The translations under genes were made by a program, and so were the position numbers. Of a DNA stretch of 64,000 bases, positions 21,118 through 33,189 are shown one piece after another. Numbering within the stretch: position 1 is the first letter of the stretch; each line of letters begins with the position of its first letter. The DNA comes from Paracentrotus lividus. Lineage: Eukaryota > Echinodermata > Echinoidea > Camarodonta > Echinidae. The stretch spans positions 48,765,891 to 48,829,890 of the forward strand of contig CALNVZ010003426.1 of the NCBI GenBank assembly GCA_940671915.1. The letters run 5' to 3'. The notes under the pieces are model-generated. The model did not search any database. It saw nothing but the letters and a program-made list of their open reading frames with translations, and was not told the origin of the DNA.

Positions 21118-24100
21118 TTACGATATCCTATTTGACCTTTTCTTCAGGTCTTCAATGATAGGTGCGTAAACCCTGGAAGGCGCGTCCATACCCCAGATGA
21201 AATCTAGATGATCGTAGTCATCGTATTTGTTGTTGCCTTGGAGAGTCTTGGTGAGTTTTGAAATGAGCCATTGGACGTCCTTAGGATCAGCGAGCCAGTC
21301 GTTCATTCCCCAGTAGATGGAGACAGGGGTCATCATGTTCTCTGGGATGTACAGGGGCGGGGTGCTCTGTAAGACAAAAAAAACACAGAGATTTGGACAA
21401 AATAGTTTTTTGGAAGATGTTGGAGAAGACATTTTATGTTTCTCAGGAGGAGGTTCTAGAGGACAGAGGTGTTCTGTAGGACAACAACAACAAAAGAAAA
21501 ATTATATTAGGTACATGAATGGAACAAGCTAAGATTTACTACGTAGCCTTGTTTGACAACATAAATTTGAAAAAAAAAAATAGCTTACAATGTATTTGGA
21601 AGAAGATGGAGACAGACATTTTATTTTTCTTAGGACAGGGGTGGGGGTACAAATGTTCAGGACAACGAAAAATGGCACCAAGGAATTCATTATATCAGGT
21701 ACATGAAGAGAACAAGCCATAATTTACTGTGCAAACCTGGTGTGTCACCAAGTCGTTCATAAGTTATGAAAAACTTTACAAAGGGTGATTAGGGGGGCAT
21801 TTCATCAAAGGACTTGTCAGACGTTTTATCCGACAAACTGTTATAAGCTACTGAAATGCTTGCATCTGATTGGCTGAGAGCAAATTTGTCGGATAAAATG
21901 TCCGACAAGTCCTTTGATGAAACGGTCCCCAGTTCTTGCGATAGATGATTGATAATTTGATCAGTACAGCACCAAAGAACATGTTCCAGTCTTTGGTAAA
22001 GTCATTTGTAACTTTAAAAAGGGTGATGAGTTCTTGCGATAGATGATAGATAATTTGATCAGTACAGCATCCAAGAACATGTTCCAGTCGTTGGTAAAAT
22101 CGTTTGTAACTTTACAAATGACATGGTGAAAAACCACCCATGTTTTATTTCATCTAAGATGTTCAGTTTATGTTGGGGTTGCAACTCAATATAAATGATA
22201 AATAATCTTTATTCCTCACTATGGGACCAAAATATGAAATCATTTTTATCTATTCTGTAAAAAAAAAAAAAGTGTAACAGTTAAGTTACCATTCTTAAAA
22301 TAGAACAAAAAAATCATTTTGTGAGCAACAATCTGGACAATAATGAATACAATATCAGTACTTTTCTGCATGTTTTTTTAATTTTTTTTTAAAGATGCTC
22401 GGTTTTGGACACAAAAACAGCTGCAGTAAAAAATTAGAAAATTTCTTATTTTTTAGAGCATTACCTGATTGTATTTAGCCATGTTTCCTGCGTAACCATA
22501 GTCATACATCTGGAAATTCTCTGAATCAACCATCTATGAGGAAACAAACAAATATACAATGAAAAAACGGGATACCATCAAGTTCAACAAAATTAAGCTT
22601 TTGACCTGAATGCAATGTGAATTTTGGTAAAAAAATCTGGAAATTCTCTGAATCAACCATCTATGAGGAAACAAACAAATATACAATGAAAAAACGGGAT
22701 ACCATCAAGTTCAACAAAATTAAGCTTTTGACCCGAATGCAATGTGAATTTTGGTAAAAAATATTAAAATATTAACCTTCAAATTTTCACCTTGGATCAA
22801 AAGCTTAATTTTGTTTATGTTTCATCAATGCAATTTAATTTTCATTCGATACCATTAAGTTATTATGAAGTACCATCTAATTTACGCAATGTTTTCATGG
22901 TGTTCAGATATACAGAATAAGATGCTGAGATTGAAGTAGTTCAAAACATGGCATAAAGATAAAACTGTTTCATCTTAGGCTCTATTGCCCGTCCATACCA
23001 CTAACATCCTTCGGCAAGGTGTCAACCTGCAAATTTGCTGTACTTGACCCAAGTGAGGTGAATGGGTACCGGTAGGAAGAAATTCCTTGAATGCTGTGAG
23101 CGCCTTTCGGGGTAGCCTAGCTAAGCCGGGTAATAATAATATGATAATGCGCCTTGAGCACTCTACAGAGTGGATACGTGCGCAATACAAATCACATAAT
23201 TATTATTATTATTATTATTGTATAAATAAAAAGAATTTCATCATTATTAATCAAAACCTGATATAAAAAACAGCAAATACTAGAAATACAAAAAAGATAA
23301 CGATTCTGTAAAATTAAGCCATGCTAGTCTATGATATCACACTTTCAATGGAACAATATACTTAATGTTCGTTTCCTAGGTTATCCTGTTGATTTTAAGA
23401 TGTATTTTTTCTTTACATTAACTCCCCCCCCCCCTAAAAAAAAAAAGAAAAAGAAAAAAAAAAAGAATTGTCATGAGTTTACCTGAGCATAGTGAACAAC
23501 ATCCATAACCGATGTTCCAGAAGGATCATGGCTGAAATATACTGGAAGACGCGTCTGCAGAAACAATAAAAAAAAAGGAAATATACATGTAGGTCACAAA
23601 ATATCATTTTCCTTGTCTATTTATGCATTGATGACAAGATTGGATAGTGATTAAAAATATAAAAAAATGAACATATTTTGCATATCTATAGGCTATTATA
23701 CACAATTTTCAAGTTAGGTATGCATGCAGATCTATCACCCAATTTAACACAATGAGAGTTACAGTAAATATTCTTTCTCAATTTCAAAATTATGTACATG
23801 AAATCCAAGGTTTAAAACAGAGAATGTACATGACCAGATAATATTCACTCTTTAATTATATTGCATTCGTTACATAATCCAATTTAGGTAAAAAACACAG
23901 TGGTTAGATATTTGGACAAACTACTACATATAGTCACTATCAATCTATGATATTCAGATTCTCTTTATCATAAAACAGTTGACGAAGAGCAAGTTTGAAA
24001 AAAAACACTGCCATCTGTGGATATGGCCATATTATCCCATGACTTACATATAAAGCTAGCTCAGTAAGGGATTTAAATTACTTTCAATCATTGTCTTTAG

Positions 24101-27100
24101 TTATAAAAGGCGTTGGGTAATGTTCACTTACAGTCCACTCTCAATATAACGACCACAAAGACAAAAAGATTCCATTCTAATAAATTCTAAAGATTAAAAA
24201 TGTTCAAACCTGCATTCACACATTGCTGACTTTATGGCTGTTCATGGCAATTCTGTAAAGTGCCAAATATAGAGTCCAGCCAACTCAGTTACAGTACATG
24301 GTGCATCAATTTTTTTTTTTTTTTTACTGCTTTATTTTGCAAGCTCAGTACAGAAGAAGAAATGCACCATATTGATACCTATGAAAAGGAATTGACTAGA
24401 CCCCCTCTTTGTTAAATTCATTGTTGGTCTGATAAAACATGTTTCTCAAAATGTCAAATATTCATGACAGCAAAAAAAAAAAAAAAAAATGTGGTAAATG
24501 CCACTGGAGATTAGCCAAAAAGGGTGATTTTTTAACCAAAATTTAAGATACAATGTTTTAGCAGTCAACTGACGATATGGCAGAGTACAAAATCCCCATG
24601 AATCACCTTTTAAGATGATGATGAGAGAACTTAACCCTCAAAAGACTGGGGGGGGGGGCCATCATGGCCCCCCCTCGATATTTTCCGCAACCATTCCGCC
24701 GCGCGAAATTTTTTATCGCGCCGCTTGTTGACTTTATACTTTCAGGTCTCGCGCATCTTTTGAAACCATTTTCACGAAAATCGGTCGTACCGTTACGACG
24801 CTGCACGATTTTCAAAAATATCCGTCAGACTGAAAACGGCTCAAAAACGTGATTTTGTGTACAAAGTCAATGCAAATAGAGTTTTCTCACCTTATTCATA
24901 AATATATGATTATTTTCACTTCCATTGGCTGAAATCAATTTATTTTAGCATTATTATGCTTTAAAATGGTTCTCTAATAATTTTTGCGAAAAAAAAAAAG
25001 AAAAAAAAAAGGGTCGAAAAAACAAAGAAATACATAAGAAATTCATAAAACAATAAAATACATAAGAAATTAATTTCAATACTAGAATTTTTTCTTAGTA
25101 CAATTGTTAGGAATGCTATAAGGAATATTATTACCCTTATAAGACATCTGAACCGGGCTATTGCAAATTCATACCGACCGCAGTTTCGATATGATATCGA
25201 TATATGAAGCGATCATGGGGTATATTGGCCATATTGACCGGAATAAAAAAATCCCATTGAAAAAACACGCATTGACGTAAGGCTGCCTTTTTACAATGTT
25301 GACCGGCTGGTCGGGGGTCCTACGCATAATTTTAATGATGCGCGTTTACAAAGAGTAGTAAGACAATGGATACGCACAGAAGCATTATTGCGTCACAATG
25401 GTTCAACTCAGAATGCTGAAGAAACAAAGAAAAGAAAAAAAATCCCACGACAAATGCCCAGTTTAAATCAGTTTTTCGGTTTTTGGTAACGTTATATCCT
25501 GAGAAAGCAAACTTTTATGACTCGTTGAATGACACATTCTGCAAATTATACCGAGGCATGATGTTTCGAGGGGAATTGATTCCTTGATATTTTAATATTG
25601 ATGAAGACAATGGAACATTTTGGATTCAAACATACATGACTGTACTGTAGCAGTTGTACCAGACCAGCTAGGATATGTGGTAAGTAGACTACACTGTGTG
25701 TTTTCAATGTCCTATGTTGGAGATAGGTAGTTGAAGGATAATAATAAAAATATTGACTGTTTTTTTCGGGCAATATGGCATATAGTGCCCTTACTAGCAC
25801 CATATTGCCCTCGTCTTCGACTCGGGGCAATATTATGCTAGTTCAGGCACTATATGCCATATTGCCCTCAAGGGCAGTCAATATTATTTAAATAATACAC
25901 AAAAATTAGCATTCTAGGAGCTTTATTTTTTCAATTAGAGCGAAAAGTATGATTTCATGCATAAATGAGCATAATTAATTCATCATATAAAATAAATCAA
26001 TATTATTTCGCAAAAATTAACAACGCAGTCTGGTAGATTACATGACACACTACCATCGTGCAAATTTTCGGCGCGGTCGCGCGATCGGTGGCCGAGATCT
26101 TAGGGGGGGCCATCATGGCCCCCCAGTCTTGAAAGCTACCAAAACACCCCAGTCTTATGAGGGTTAAGAGTTCATTTCAACAAGATAAAGGGCTGGTCCT
26201 TAACCTTTCATTTCAGTGAAAGTGGACTGTATGCATAGAGATTTACTCAACACAATTGATGACTTACCATATTCAAGTTCTTTTCATCATAGCCACAGAT
26301 AACAAAGAGAGCATTTGAGCAGATCAGCTCTGTAATAGGGCAGAGGTCCTGAGCCAACCATTGGATAAATTTATTGCTCGGCATAAATTCACCCTCACCC
26401 AGTATATCAAACAGGAACTGAAACAGGTGAAAGAATAAATGAAGGAGAAAACATGAAAAACAGGATTTACATGTATGTACTGAAATACACAATGAATCAG
26501 ACCTGAAATCCATATATTGTTAATTATTAACTATAACAGACATCTTAGCAGGGCAACTTTAGTATTTTAGTATCTTATTTTGACGTTTAACAATATTGAC
26601 CGGTCAACTTTATTCTTTTATATTGCCCACTTAGTAAAACCGATGACAAAATGCACTTAAAAACGCGGGCAAAAATCTAGAGCTGCATTACAATACATGA
26701 AATCTAAGATAATGAAAAAGTGCCAAAATATCACAAATGGCTTAGCATACTAATATATTATAGTAAAAGCTGGGACAATGGATACGCCCCAACCCCTAAA
26801 CCTTGAAATATTCAATATTGGTAGATTATAAATGCTCTCAGTTTTACAAGTAATATGATATCAAAAATTGCGGTGCTCTAGATGTCTGGTTGGGTTAATG
26901 ATAGCAATTTAGACTGGCTGGGAGAAAATAAATAAAAAAAAAACAATAGTATACTTTTTGGCCAGCCCTAGCTGTTCGCTTGTGATGTTGTTATTGTTTT
27001 GCTGCTCCTCCTTCATATCATCAACATAGAATTCAAAATATTTGTTGAGTCTTCACAAGGAGTTGGAAACAAAATAATTACCTGGACCCCAGCCAGAGCT

Positions 27101-28131
27101 ATAAAATAGTTTGGATGAACTTTTTCACATTCATACATGTAGGCCTCTATCCCATAGATGACAGAGATTTTCCAAGTGTCTAAATGGATCTCTTTTTGAT
27201 CCTCAAATTGGCAAAATTATATTATTATTTCACTCCTGCAACCTTTCCGAAAAATTTAAATTTATATTTAATGACACACAACTAATGAAAATTACAAAAT
27301 GCATCGAAAAACTTGCCGATTTTGCGCGTGAAAATAGCGATCATACATTTTTCTTTGTGTTGCCAATTTAGAGATTTCAATGATAATTTTCATTTACACT
27401 GTTCTAATTCAAGAACCGTTTAATGTACAGTGGCAGAAATAAATCCCTTTAGATCAGTGATTTTTGCTCTTTCTGTTGATATGTAATTCATGATTCATGG
27501 CATTCTAGTTTCAAAGATAATGCAAAATCGTCACTAAAAGGAGACATTGTCCTTGATGGGATATTTAAATATATACAAATTTTGGAGTAACTGTCAGGAT
27601 AAAATTAAACTTTGGGTGACAATGTGTACCAGGCATCTGCTAGTATTAACACTATAAGTAATTAATTGCAATGTTTAAACGAACAGAATATTTCTAAGAC
27701 ACACCGACTCACCTTTATCTCTGGTAGGAAGTATGTGAGATAATGTAAAGGGCTGACCATATTACTGACTTTAGCAACAGGTGCAAGGGCATAAAACATC
27801 TTCACCTATGGTATAAGGTAAGAACAAAACAAAAAAGAAAATCAATAATTTTATGTAGAAGGAAGAGGTAGCACATTATACAGGGCTCAACCAATATTAG
27901 TGAATGAAAAAAATATACAAAAATAGAGCGAGATAGAGTGGAGGGGATAAATGTAGAAAGAAAGGGAATATAGAAGAGGTATATCAAATAGAAATAAGAA
28001 GAGAGACAGAGAGAGGGAGAGAGAAAGGGTGACACAGATTTGTGTAAAGGGAGACAAAGGACAGAATGGTAATATAAAGAGTGGAGAGTGAAACAGACAG
28101 AAAATATCATGTATACATAAACAGAGGGGGC

Positions 28132-28175
<44 letters not shown>

Positions 28176-31100
28176 AAGATAAAAGGTTTCAGTTTCAGTG
28201 TATTGGAAACAATAACAAGGGTTAAAAGAGATACAAAGAAAAAACAAATTGCTTGTTTACATTCTCTCATTCGATCAAAGAGTCAAAGAAAGAGACAAAA
28301 CAATTGTTACAATAACTTCCTTCCTGCTCTTTGATAGCATGTGTATGTCTTTTCCACAGTACATGTATCCTTTTCCACTAGGCTCATTTACAATACATAA
28401 AATTACGTACATTATGTAGGATTGTATTTTAATTTTTTTTTGTAAGAGACATTTTGTCAGCATTCATCCAAACAATCTTTTCAGACGGTTGTGGTCAAAA
28501 CATTCATTGTGATAATCATACCTACAGATTACTATACTTTATTTTGCTGAATGTATATCAAAAAGGATAAGACCGATATAGAATTAGGCCAAGTGGTCGG
28601 TTAATGGTTGACCAAATGACAATTCATCATTAAAGGTAACGTCAACAAATAACGACCTTATGAAAGGGGGCATTATTATTATCCTTTTGCAAGCATGTTT
28701 GCAATGAAATTTTCAACGCACCTTAATAGGCAGACTTTGTACTCTTATGCAGAGTAAGAACCTCTATGTTTTCAATTTTTCAATACTGAAAATTTTATAA
28801 TGTCAAAGAATTGTTGATTTTTTTATGAGAAAAGTTGATTATTTATTGCATATTAGTATGTTTACGTAAATATATACATTGACAAAGGATAAAAGGAAAA
28901 AAATAAACACACCTTAGAGGCAAGCTCAATGTTTCTTGAGAACTCAGCGAATGCAATGGTAGTTCCCTGTGAGTGTCCAATGTAGAACAAATCCTCTTGG
29001 TTGGTTTCCTTCAAAGCAAGCCCAATCATCGCGGGTAAGTCATACTTGGCCATCTCATCCCAACTAGAAAAATAAAAATAAGACAAAATAATGGTGATCA
29101 ATTTATTTCTTTTTAAATTTCCTTCCAAGTGAGCCAAATCAAAATCATACTTTTGACACCTAGAAATTGGAGAGGGGGAAAAAACAAATGAAGTCTAATA
29201 ATTTTTATTTTCAGAGAGAAAAGAGATTTGAAATTGTTTTTAATTAAATTGAATGAATGAATTTATTCAAAATGAAAACATTGTTAAAGGGGAAGTTCAC
29301 CCCGGAATTTTATTGGTCTTAAAAAATGAAGAAAAATAATAGAAAAATATTAGTGAAAGTTTGAAGAAAATCGACCAAAAAATAGCGAAGTTATGAATAT
29401 GTAAAGTTTTGATTCTGTGACGTCACGTGCGAGCAGCTCTCCCATTGGTTGTGTATGTAAATTCCATAAATTTGTCTTTTTGTCAGGGTTCTTGATAAAG
29501 GAATGGGTCAATTTGATGGAGTTATGTATATAAACATATGTTTGATGGTATATCGACTGCACAGGTGACATAATTATTTTCTTCTGAAAAAAAATGACAT
29601 TTTATGGAATTTACACTACATATCACATACGAGATCTGCTCGCATGTGACGTCACAGAATCAAAACTTTCAATATTCATAACTTCATCATATTTGGGTCG
29701 ATTTTCCTCAAACCTTCACTCATATTTTTCTTTTATTTTTCTGCATTTTTTAAGACCAATAAAATGCCAGCGTGAACTTCCCTTTAAGCTAACATGTATA
29801 AGCTATTTCTTACAGTAACATCTGTGAGTTATCACTAAATCAAATTCGATTCCATAAATTGGTAAAAGTCAAGATTCGTTAAAACTCCAAATAGGATGAT
29901 ACAATAATTACTTAGAAATAACCATAATGTAGAAAACCTTCTTTTTTTTTGTTTTTTAAGGAACAAGTTTTGGAGTAAGCCTCCATCTTCATCCAATGAA
30001 TCATCCCAAAATTACCGCTAATATAGGATTTATAAGGAATTAAAAAATCATCAAATCAGATTCAGTATTAAAACATGACATTTCCAGTACAAATTGAATA
30101 TCATCTGTTCTCAAGCTTAGTCACAAATAATTGATAATTGGGAATGTGTGTTCATAAATCTCTGTTTTGTAAATTGCTGTTTTAATCAAAGTCCAACGTC
30201 AATGCCCAGAATGACTTTTAAAAAACTTACATCAAATGATGGCCAGAAAACAAAAATACACAGTGAAATCTACTTAAAAGCATCACATACCTCCAGTTCC
30301 AGAACTCAGTCTGTTCAGGCTCATATTTGACATTCTTCCTCGAGTACTCATTCCCCCTCACGTTACCCAACCATACATCAAATCCTGCATCAGCCAGGAT
30401 GTACGCTAGACTCTCATTGGCCAGATTCGTCAACCAGTTCGTTGACGAGGCTAGGAGGCCGTGTTGAAGGAAGACGACCGGTCGTGGAGTGTACTTGGAT
30501 TCGTTACGGCCGTAAGGGATACGTTGGACGCCCAGGATGAAGCCATCATCGGTCTGGACGGTGTATTGCTGACAAGGGTAGCCTTTGCTGGTTATTAGCT
30601 GGCTCTGGAATCAATGATATGTTTAGATGGATAGTTTAGTAACTTTGTGAAATATAATTTAGACTGAATGCTCTCCCTGAAGAGGTAATGACTTTCAAGA
30701 CCAGACTGGATCGGTTATGGATGAATAAGAGATTCTGCTCCCAATATGAGTTAAACCCACCAGCCCCGTCGCTGGTCGGGAACTGACGAGTCAGTAGACA
30801 TGTGTGGTGAAGGTTTCAAAATATCTATACATGACCACAAATTTTGTGGTCAAAAATACTTTATTTGAATTTATACTCGCATTGAATCAAATCTTTGAAG
30901 CTTTTTCCTCGAATTGGTGACATCTGCAAATGTTTCACATGAAGTAATCAACTAATAATGAAGAAAAATACAGGAAAATCGAGTCCATCCCTCCGTCAGA
31001 GCTGCCAACCTTTAGAAGTAGAAATTAGTAATCTTGGAGCTCAAAATTCGTAATTTTGAGAGAAAAATCGTAATTTCTTACGCGGCAAGAATTTCCTCAA

Positions 31101-33189
31101 AAAATTGCAAAAAAATCGGCATGCATCACATAATTGTCCTTAGCCTTGCCCTAGCCCTAGGGCCTCGGTACACAAAACTTAGCGATATTTTGCTTTGTTG
31201 CTAGCATCTCCGGCAGCTCAATATTTGGCTGATTTTATGCGTTTTCTGATAGGCTATCGTATGAACCACCACCATGTTCGGACGAAAGAAAAAAAATCCT
31301 TATTTTCTTACGTAGCCTAGTAAGAATTCCTTTGAAATATCGGACGAACAAACCTTGCAATGATGAGCATGCTTTCACCTTTCGAAGATGGTACGGCATG
31401 ATACAAGGCCATTAAGTCTATTTCTTCTTTCTTTTTTTGGAAGCTAAAGTTGCCATGTTGAGCTCAATCAAATTCCCATGCGATAGATTTTTAGATCCAG
31501 GTACGGTATAATCCAAGTTTAATCCAGCTAAAAAATCCAAGGTAGTTTGTTGTTGTCGCACGCACACATCGTATTCAGGCGCGCGTGCAGCCGCCTGCAT
31601 GCACCCGGCCAGCGCAGCAAACCACCGCCGAAATCTAGGGCGAGTAGCCGAGCGGGGAGTCGATAGTTTCGCTCCTCCATCCAGCAATACAGGCATGGGT
31701 GTGCGCGCGCATTCGACCCCCCCGCTAGCGGTAGTGCGCCGCTTGTATGCAAAGATCATGCACTCAATGATCGTATTGCATACAACGCTATTGTAGTATA
31801 ATTCAAGGCGCCACTTGCATGCAAAGACCATGTAATCATATTGCATTATAAAAGACAAAAATTCGTAATTTTTCAATGCCTTTTCGTATTTTCGTATTCC
31901 CTTCTTATTTTCGGGACAAATACGAATTTTTCGGGACGGTTGGCAGCTCTGCTCCGTGCGTGCGCTGTTCAATTAGGTCTTCGCCACAGAGTTAAATACG
32001 TCTTCGCACAGTAAAATGACGTCATAGAAAAATGGCAGCGATGGCACCAACAGTATGAGAAGAGACAAGGCCAAAGGAAAATTCATTTTGGTAAGTCAAA
32101 AAGCTCTTATATAATTCATCATGACGGGCCATGTCCTGAAATATTATAGATGGGGTGGAGTTACATTTTAACATTAGATTTATCATATTGACCAGTATAA
32201 TTACCAGAGCGCTGGTTGTTTTACTGTGAATGGGGGTGGTGAAAGTACAGCCCCGTCGCCGAAATGAGTAAAATCCCACCTGACTAACAGAGCAAGAACA
32301 CTCAGCAAAATACATGCAATGACATGGAGTGGGAGAAAACAAGGTCAGACTTTTATGCAGCAAACCAAAACTTAGAAGGAAGACAAATGAGTTGGAAATG
32401 GAAGCCTGACTGCTGCAACTAAAGCAATCTTTAAGAATTTTGGGTAAAAGTACGGGTAGATATGGTCTATTTATTTACATCATTAATCAAAAAGAATTAC
32501 GATCCATGTGAAAGTAAAGCCTCAATGAAACTTGTCAATATATTCTATATTTCTACATTACCACGATTACATTTAGATGAACAAATTGCAAGAAAAATCT
32601 TTTTCAAATTCAATGCAATATTTGCCGTCTTCTTTTTCTTTTTTGTTTTATTATGGGGCTTTTTTTTTTCTTCGTTCTTTTACATTCGACTCATCTTGAT
32701 CATGTTGATTGATGCCCCCCCCCAAAAAAAAAACAAATTCTTTTAAATCCACATTCTAAGTTAGTTTCTTCAGTAATAACATACATAACACAAACAGGAT
32801 ATCTCCTGTAGTGCTAAGGAGATCCACACACAATCTTACAAAGTCAAGTACACGTCAACAAAAGCCGTGGGTGTGGCATTGACCATTACGTAATCGAGAA
32901 ATGCTGTGATGCCATTGGCCAAAACCGGGCGTCGCCCACTACACACCTCCCTTTATACATAACCCATTGCGGCTCCTCAAAAAAATTACACAACACCGAC
33001 TAATTTCAACAGCAAAATGTGCTTTTCATGAATAAATATGAATTATCTTACCGCATTCCTTTTGATGTCTGGGTCTTCTCCTACACGTTTGTACAGTAGA
33101 TGCTCAAGGTTGAAAGCTGTGATCGCTCCAATTAGAGATAAAATGAAGAGACACCGCAGTGCCGTATCCGTACGAGTTACGATAGCCAT
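21118..33189 (-). CDS. LIPA: Lysosomal acid lipase / gastric-lipase family enzyme, 411 residues, eight exons, complete
   Basis: Secreted or lysosomal alpha/beta hydrolase that cleaves triacylglycerols and cholesteryl esters at acid pH. Exons: 33052-33189, 30291-30604, 28913-29063, 27713-27805, 26268-26417, 23483-23554, 22465-22533 and 21118-21366; all GT-AG and phase-consistent, 1,236 nt in total. A hydrophobic stretch at about residues 9-25 is a signal peptide. Motifs in order: [22 protein letters not shown] (oxyanion region, ~93-97), [25 protein letters not shown] with nucleophile Ser182, [25 protein letters not shown] with Asp352, and DHLDFIWG with His382. This is the full catalytic triad. 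Length and blocks match animal LIPA/LIPF enzymes (~400 residues). Lysosomal location is inferred from the family and a TCACGTG box near the start; a gastric-lipase-like paralogue cannot be excluded. Transposons occupy most introns. Confidence 0.95.
21792..21930. mobile_element. 139-bp miniature element inside a tandem duplicate (paralogous empty site at 22028)
   Basis: GGGGGCATTTCATCAAAGGA pairs with TCCTTTGATGAAACGGTCCCC, with inner pairing GACAAGTC/TTTATCCGACA. It lies in lipase intron 7 between GGGTGATTA and AGTTCTTGCGATAG. The neighbouring duplicate at about 22021 has the same flanks joined directly. Confidence 0.8.
21931..22115. repeat. ~97-bp tandem duplication in lipase intron 7
   Basis: AGTTCTTGCGATAGATGAT through TGTTCCAGTC and TTGTAACTTTA occurs at 21931 and again at about 22028, with a few mismatches. 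The preceding sequence (ACTTTACAAAGGGTGAT, ~21773) extends the unit and is interrupted by the miniature element. Confidence 0.85.
22509..22762. repeat. Near-perfect 127-bp tandem duplication spanning the lipase exon 7 acceptor
   Basis: The block 22509-22635 is repeated at 22636-22762 with about one difference (GACCTG versus GACCCG). On the minus strand the first block holds the first ~25 nt of exon 22465-22533 with its CATAG acceptor. The second holds the same 25 nt and acceptor but no donor, so it is a pseudo-acceptor upstream of the true one. Confidence 0.95.
22965..23222 (+). mobile_element. SINE-type repeat ending in (ATT)n
   Basis: Contains CTGCAAATTTGCTGTACTTG, AGGAAGAAATTCCTTGAATG and GCGCCTTGAGCACTC then GCGCAATACAAAT, and ends in (ATT)n at 23200-23219. 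I recall this layout as a common dispersed repeat in sea urchin introns. Family naming needs a library search. Confidence 0.6.
24631..26167. mobile_element. piggyBac-like TTAA element, copy 1, itself interrupted
   Basis: TTAACCCTCAAAAGACTGGG at the left and CCCAGTCTTATGAGGGTTAA at the right: TTAA target duplications followed by CCCT termini, as in piggyBac-type transposons. Subterminal GGGGGGCCATCATGGCCCCC is a G/C-rich hairpin at both ends. The internal sequence matches the copies at 48375-50027. About 750 extra bp (roughly 25134-25890) relative to those copies is a secondary insertion between AATATTATT duplicates. No transposase is present. Confidence 0.85.
25750..25891. mobile_element. Palindromic miniature element nested in the TTAA element
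   Basis: AATATTGACTG and GGGCAATATGGCATATAGTG on the left pair with CACTATATGCCATATTGCCC and CAGTCAATATT on the right. It forms the right part of the secondary insertion inside the 24631 element. Confidence 0.7.
28136..28174. repeat. (GA)n microsatellite
   Basis: Simple GA tract inside lipase intron 3, with GAGA-rich flanks from 27915. The Leu/Ser-rich minus frames over it are artefacts. Confidence 0.9.
29284..29787. mobile_element. TTAA-flanked inverted-repeat element carrying two TGACGTCA sites
   Basis: TTAAAGGGGAAGTTCACCCC at the left and GTGAACTTCCCTTTAA at the right, with arms paired for about 150 bp (ATTGGTCTTAAAAAATG against CATTTTTTAAGACCAAT). TGACGTCACGTG occurs at 29418-29429 and TGACGTCA at 29647-29654, one in each arm. 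504 bp, non-coding, in lipase intron 2. Confidence 0.85.
30658..30786 (+). mobile_element. Fragment of a LINE reverse-transcriptase C-terminus
   Basis: The plus strand reads [17 protein letters not shown] then [15 protein letters not shown] to a stop at 30784-30786. The LPEEV...FKxRLDRxW pattern is the usual end of non-LTR retrotransposon ORF2. It is truncated on both sides and sits in lipase intron 1. Confidence 0.7.
30997..31951. mobile_element. hAT-type non-autonomous element with 14-bp TIRs
   Basis: CAGAGCTGCCAACC at 30997 and GGTTGGCAGCTCTG ending 31951 are exact inverted repeats. Both are flanked by the direct repeat CTCCGT (30991-30996 and 31952-31957). The CAGxGxTGCC terminus is characteristic of hAT elements. 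The interior has paired TACGAA-rich arms and a GC-rich core (31560-31740). The 184-codon minus frame inside does not resemble a transposase. Confidence 0.85.

Larger units (their letters stand above)
24131..26229. mobile_element. Possible pogo-like host element (TIR CAGTCCACTYTCA) holding a nested insertion
   Basis: CAGTCCACTCTCA at 24131 pairs with TGAAAGTGGACTG ending at 26229, both flanked by TA. Only ~13 bp of terminal match is visible, so this is tentative. If right, the whole 2.1 kb in lipase intron 5 is one insertion that later received the TTAA-flanked element at 24631. Confidence 0.45.

Noticed and set aside
24631..24645. Telomere-like TTAACCCT
   Set aside because: It is TTAA target duplication plus a CCCT terminus of a transposon, not a TTAGGG array.
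31418..31972. 184-codon minus-strand frame as a gene
   Set aside because: It lies almost wholly inside the hAT-type element, resembles no transposase or other family, and spans a GC-rich core that favours open frames by chance.
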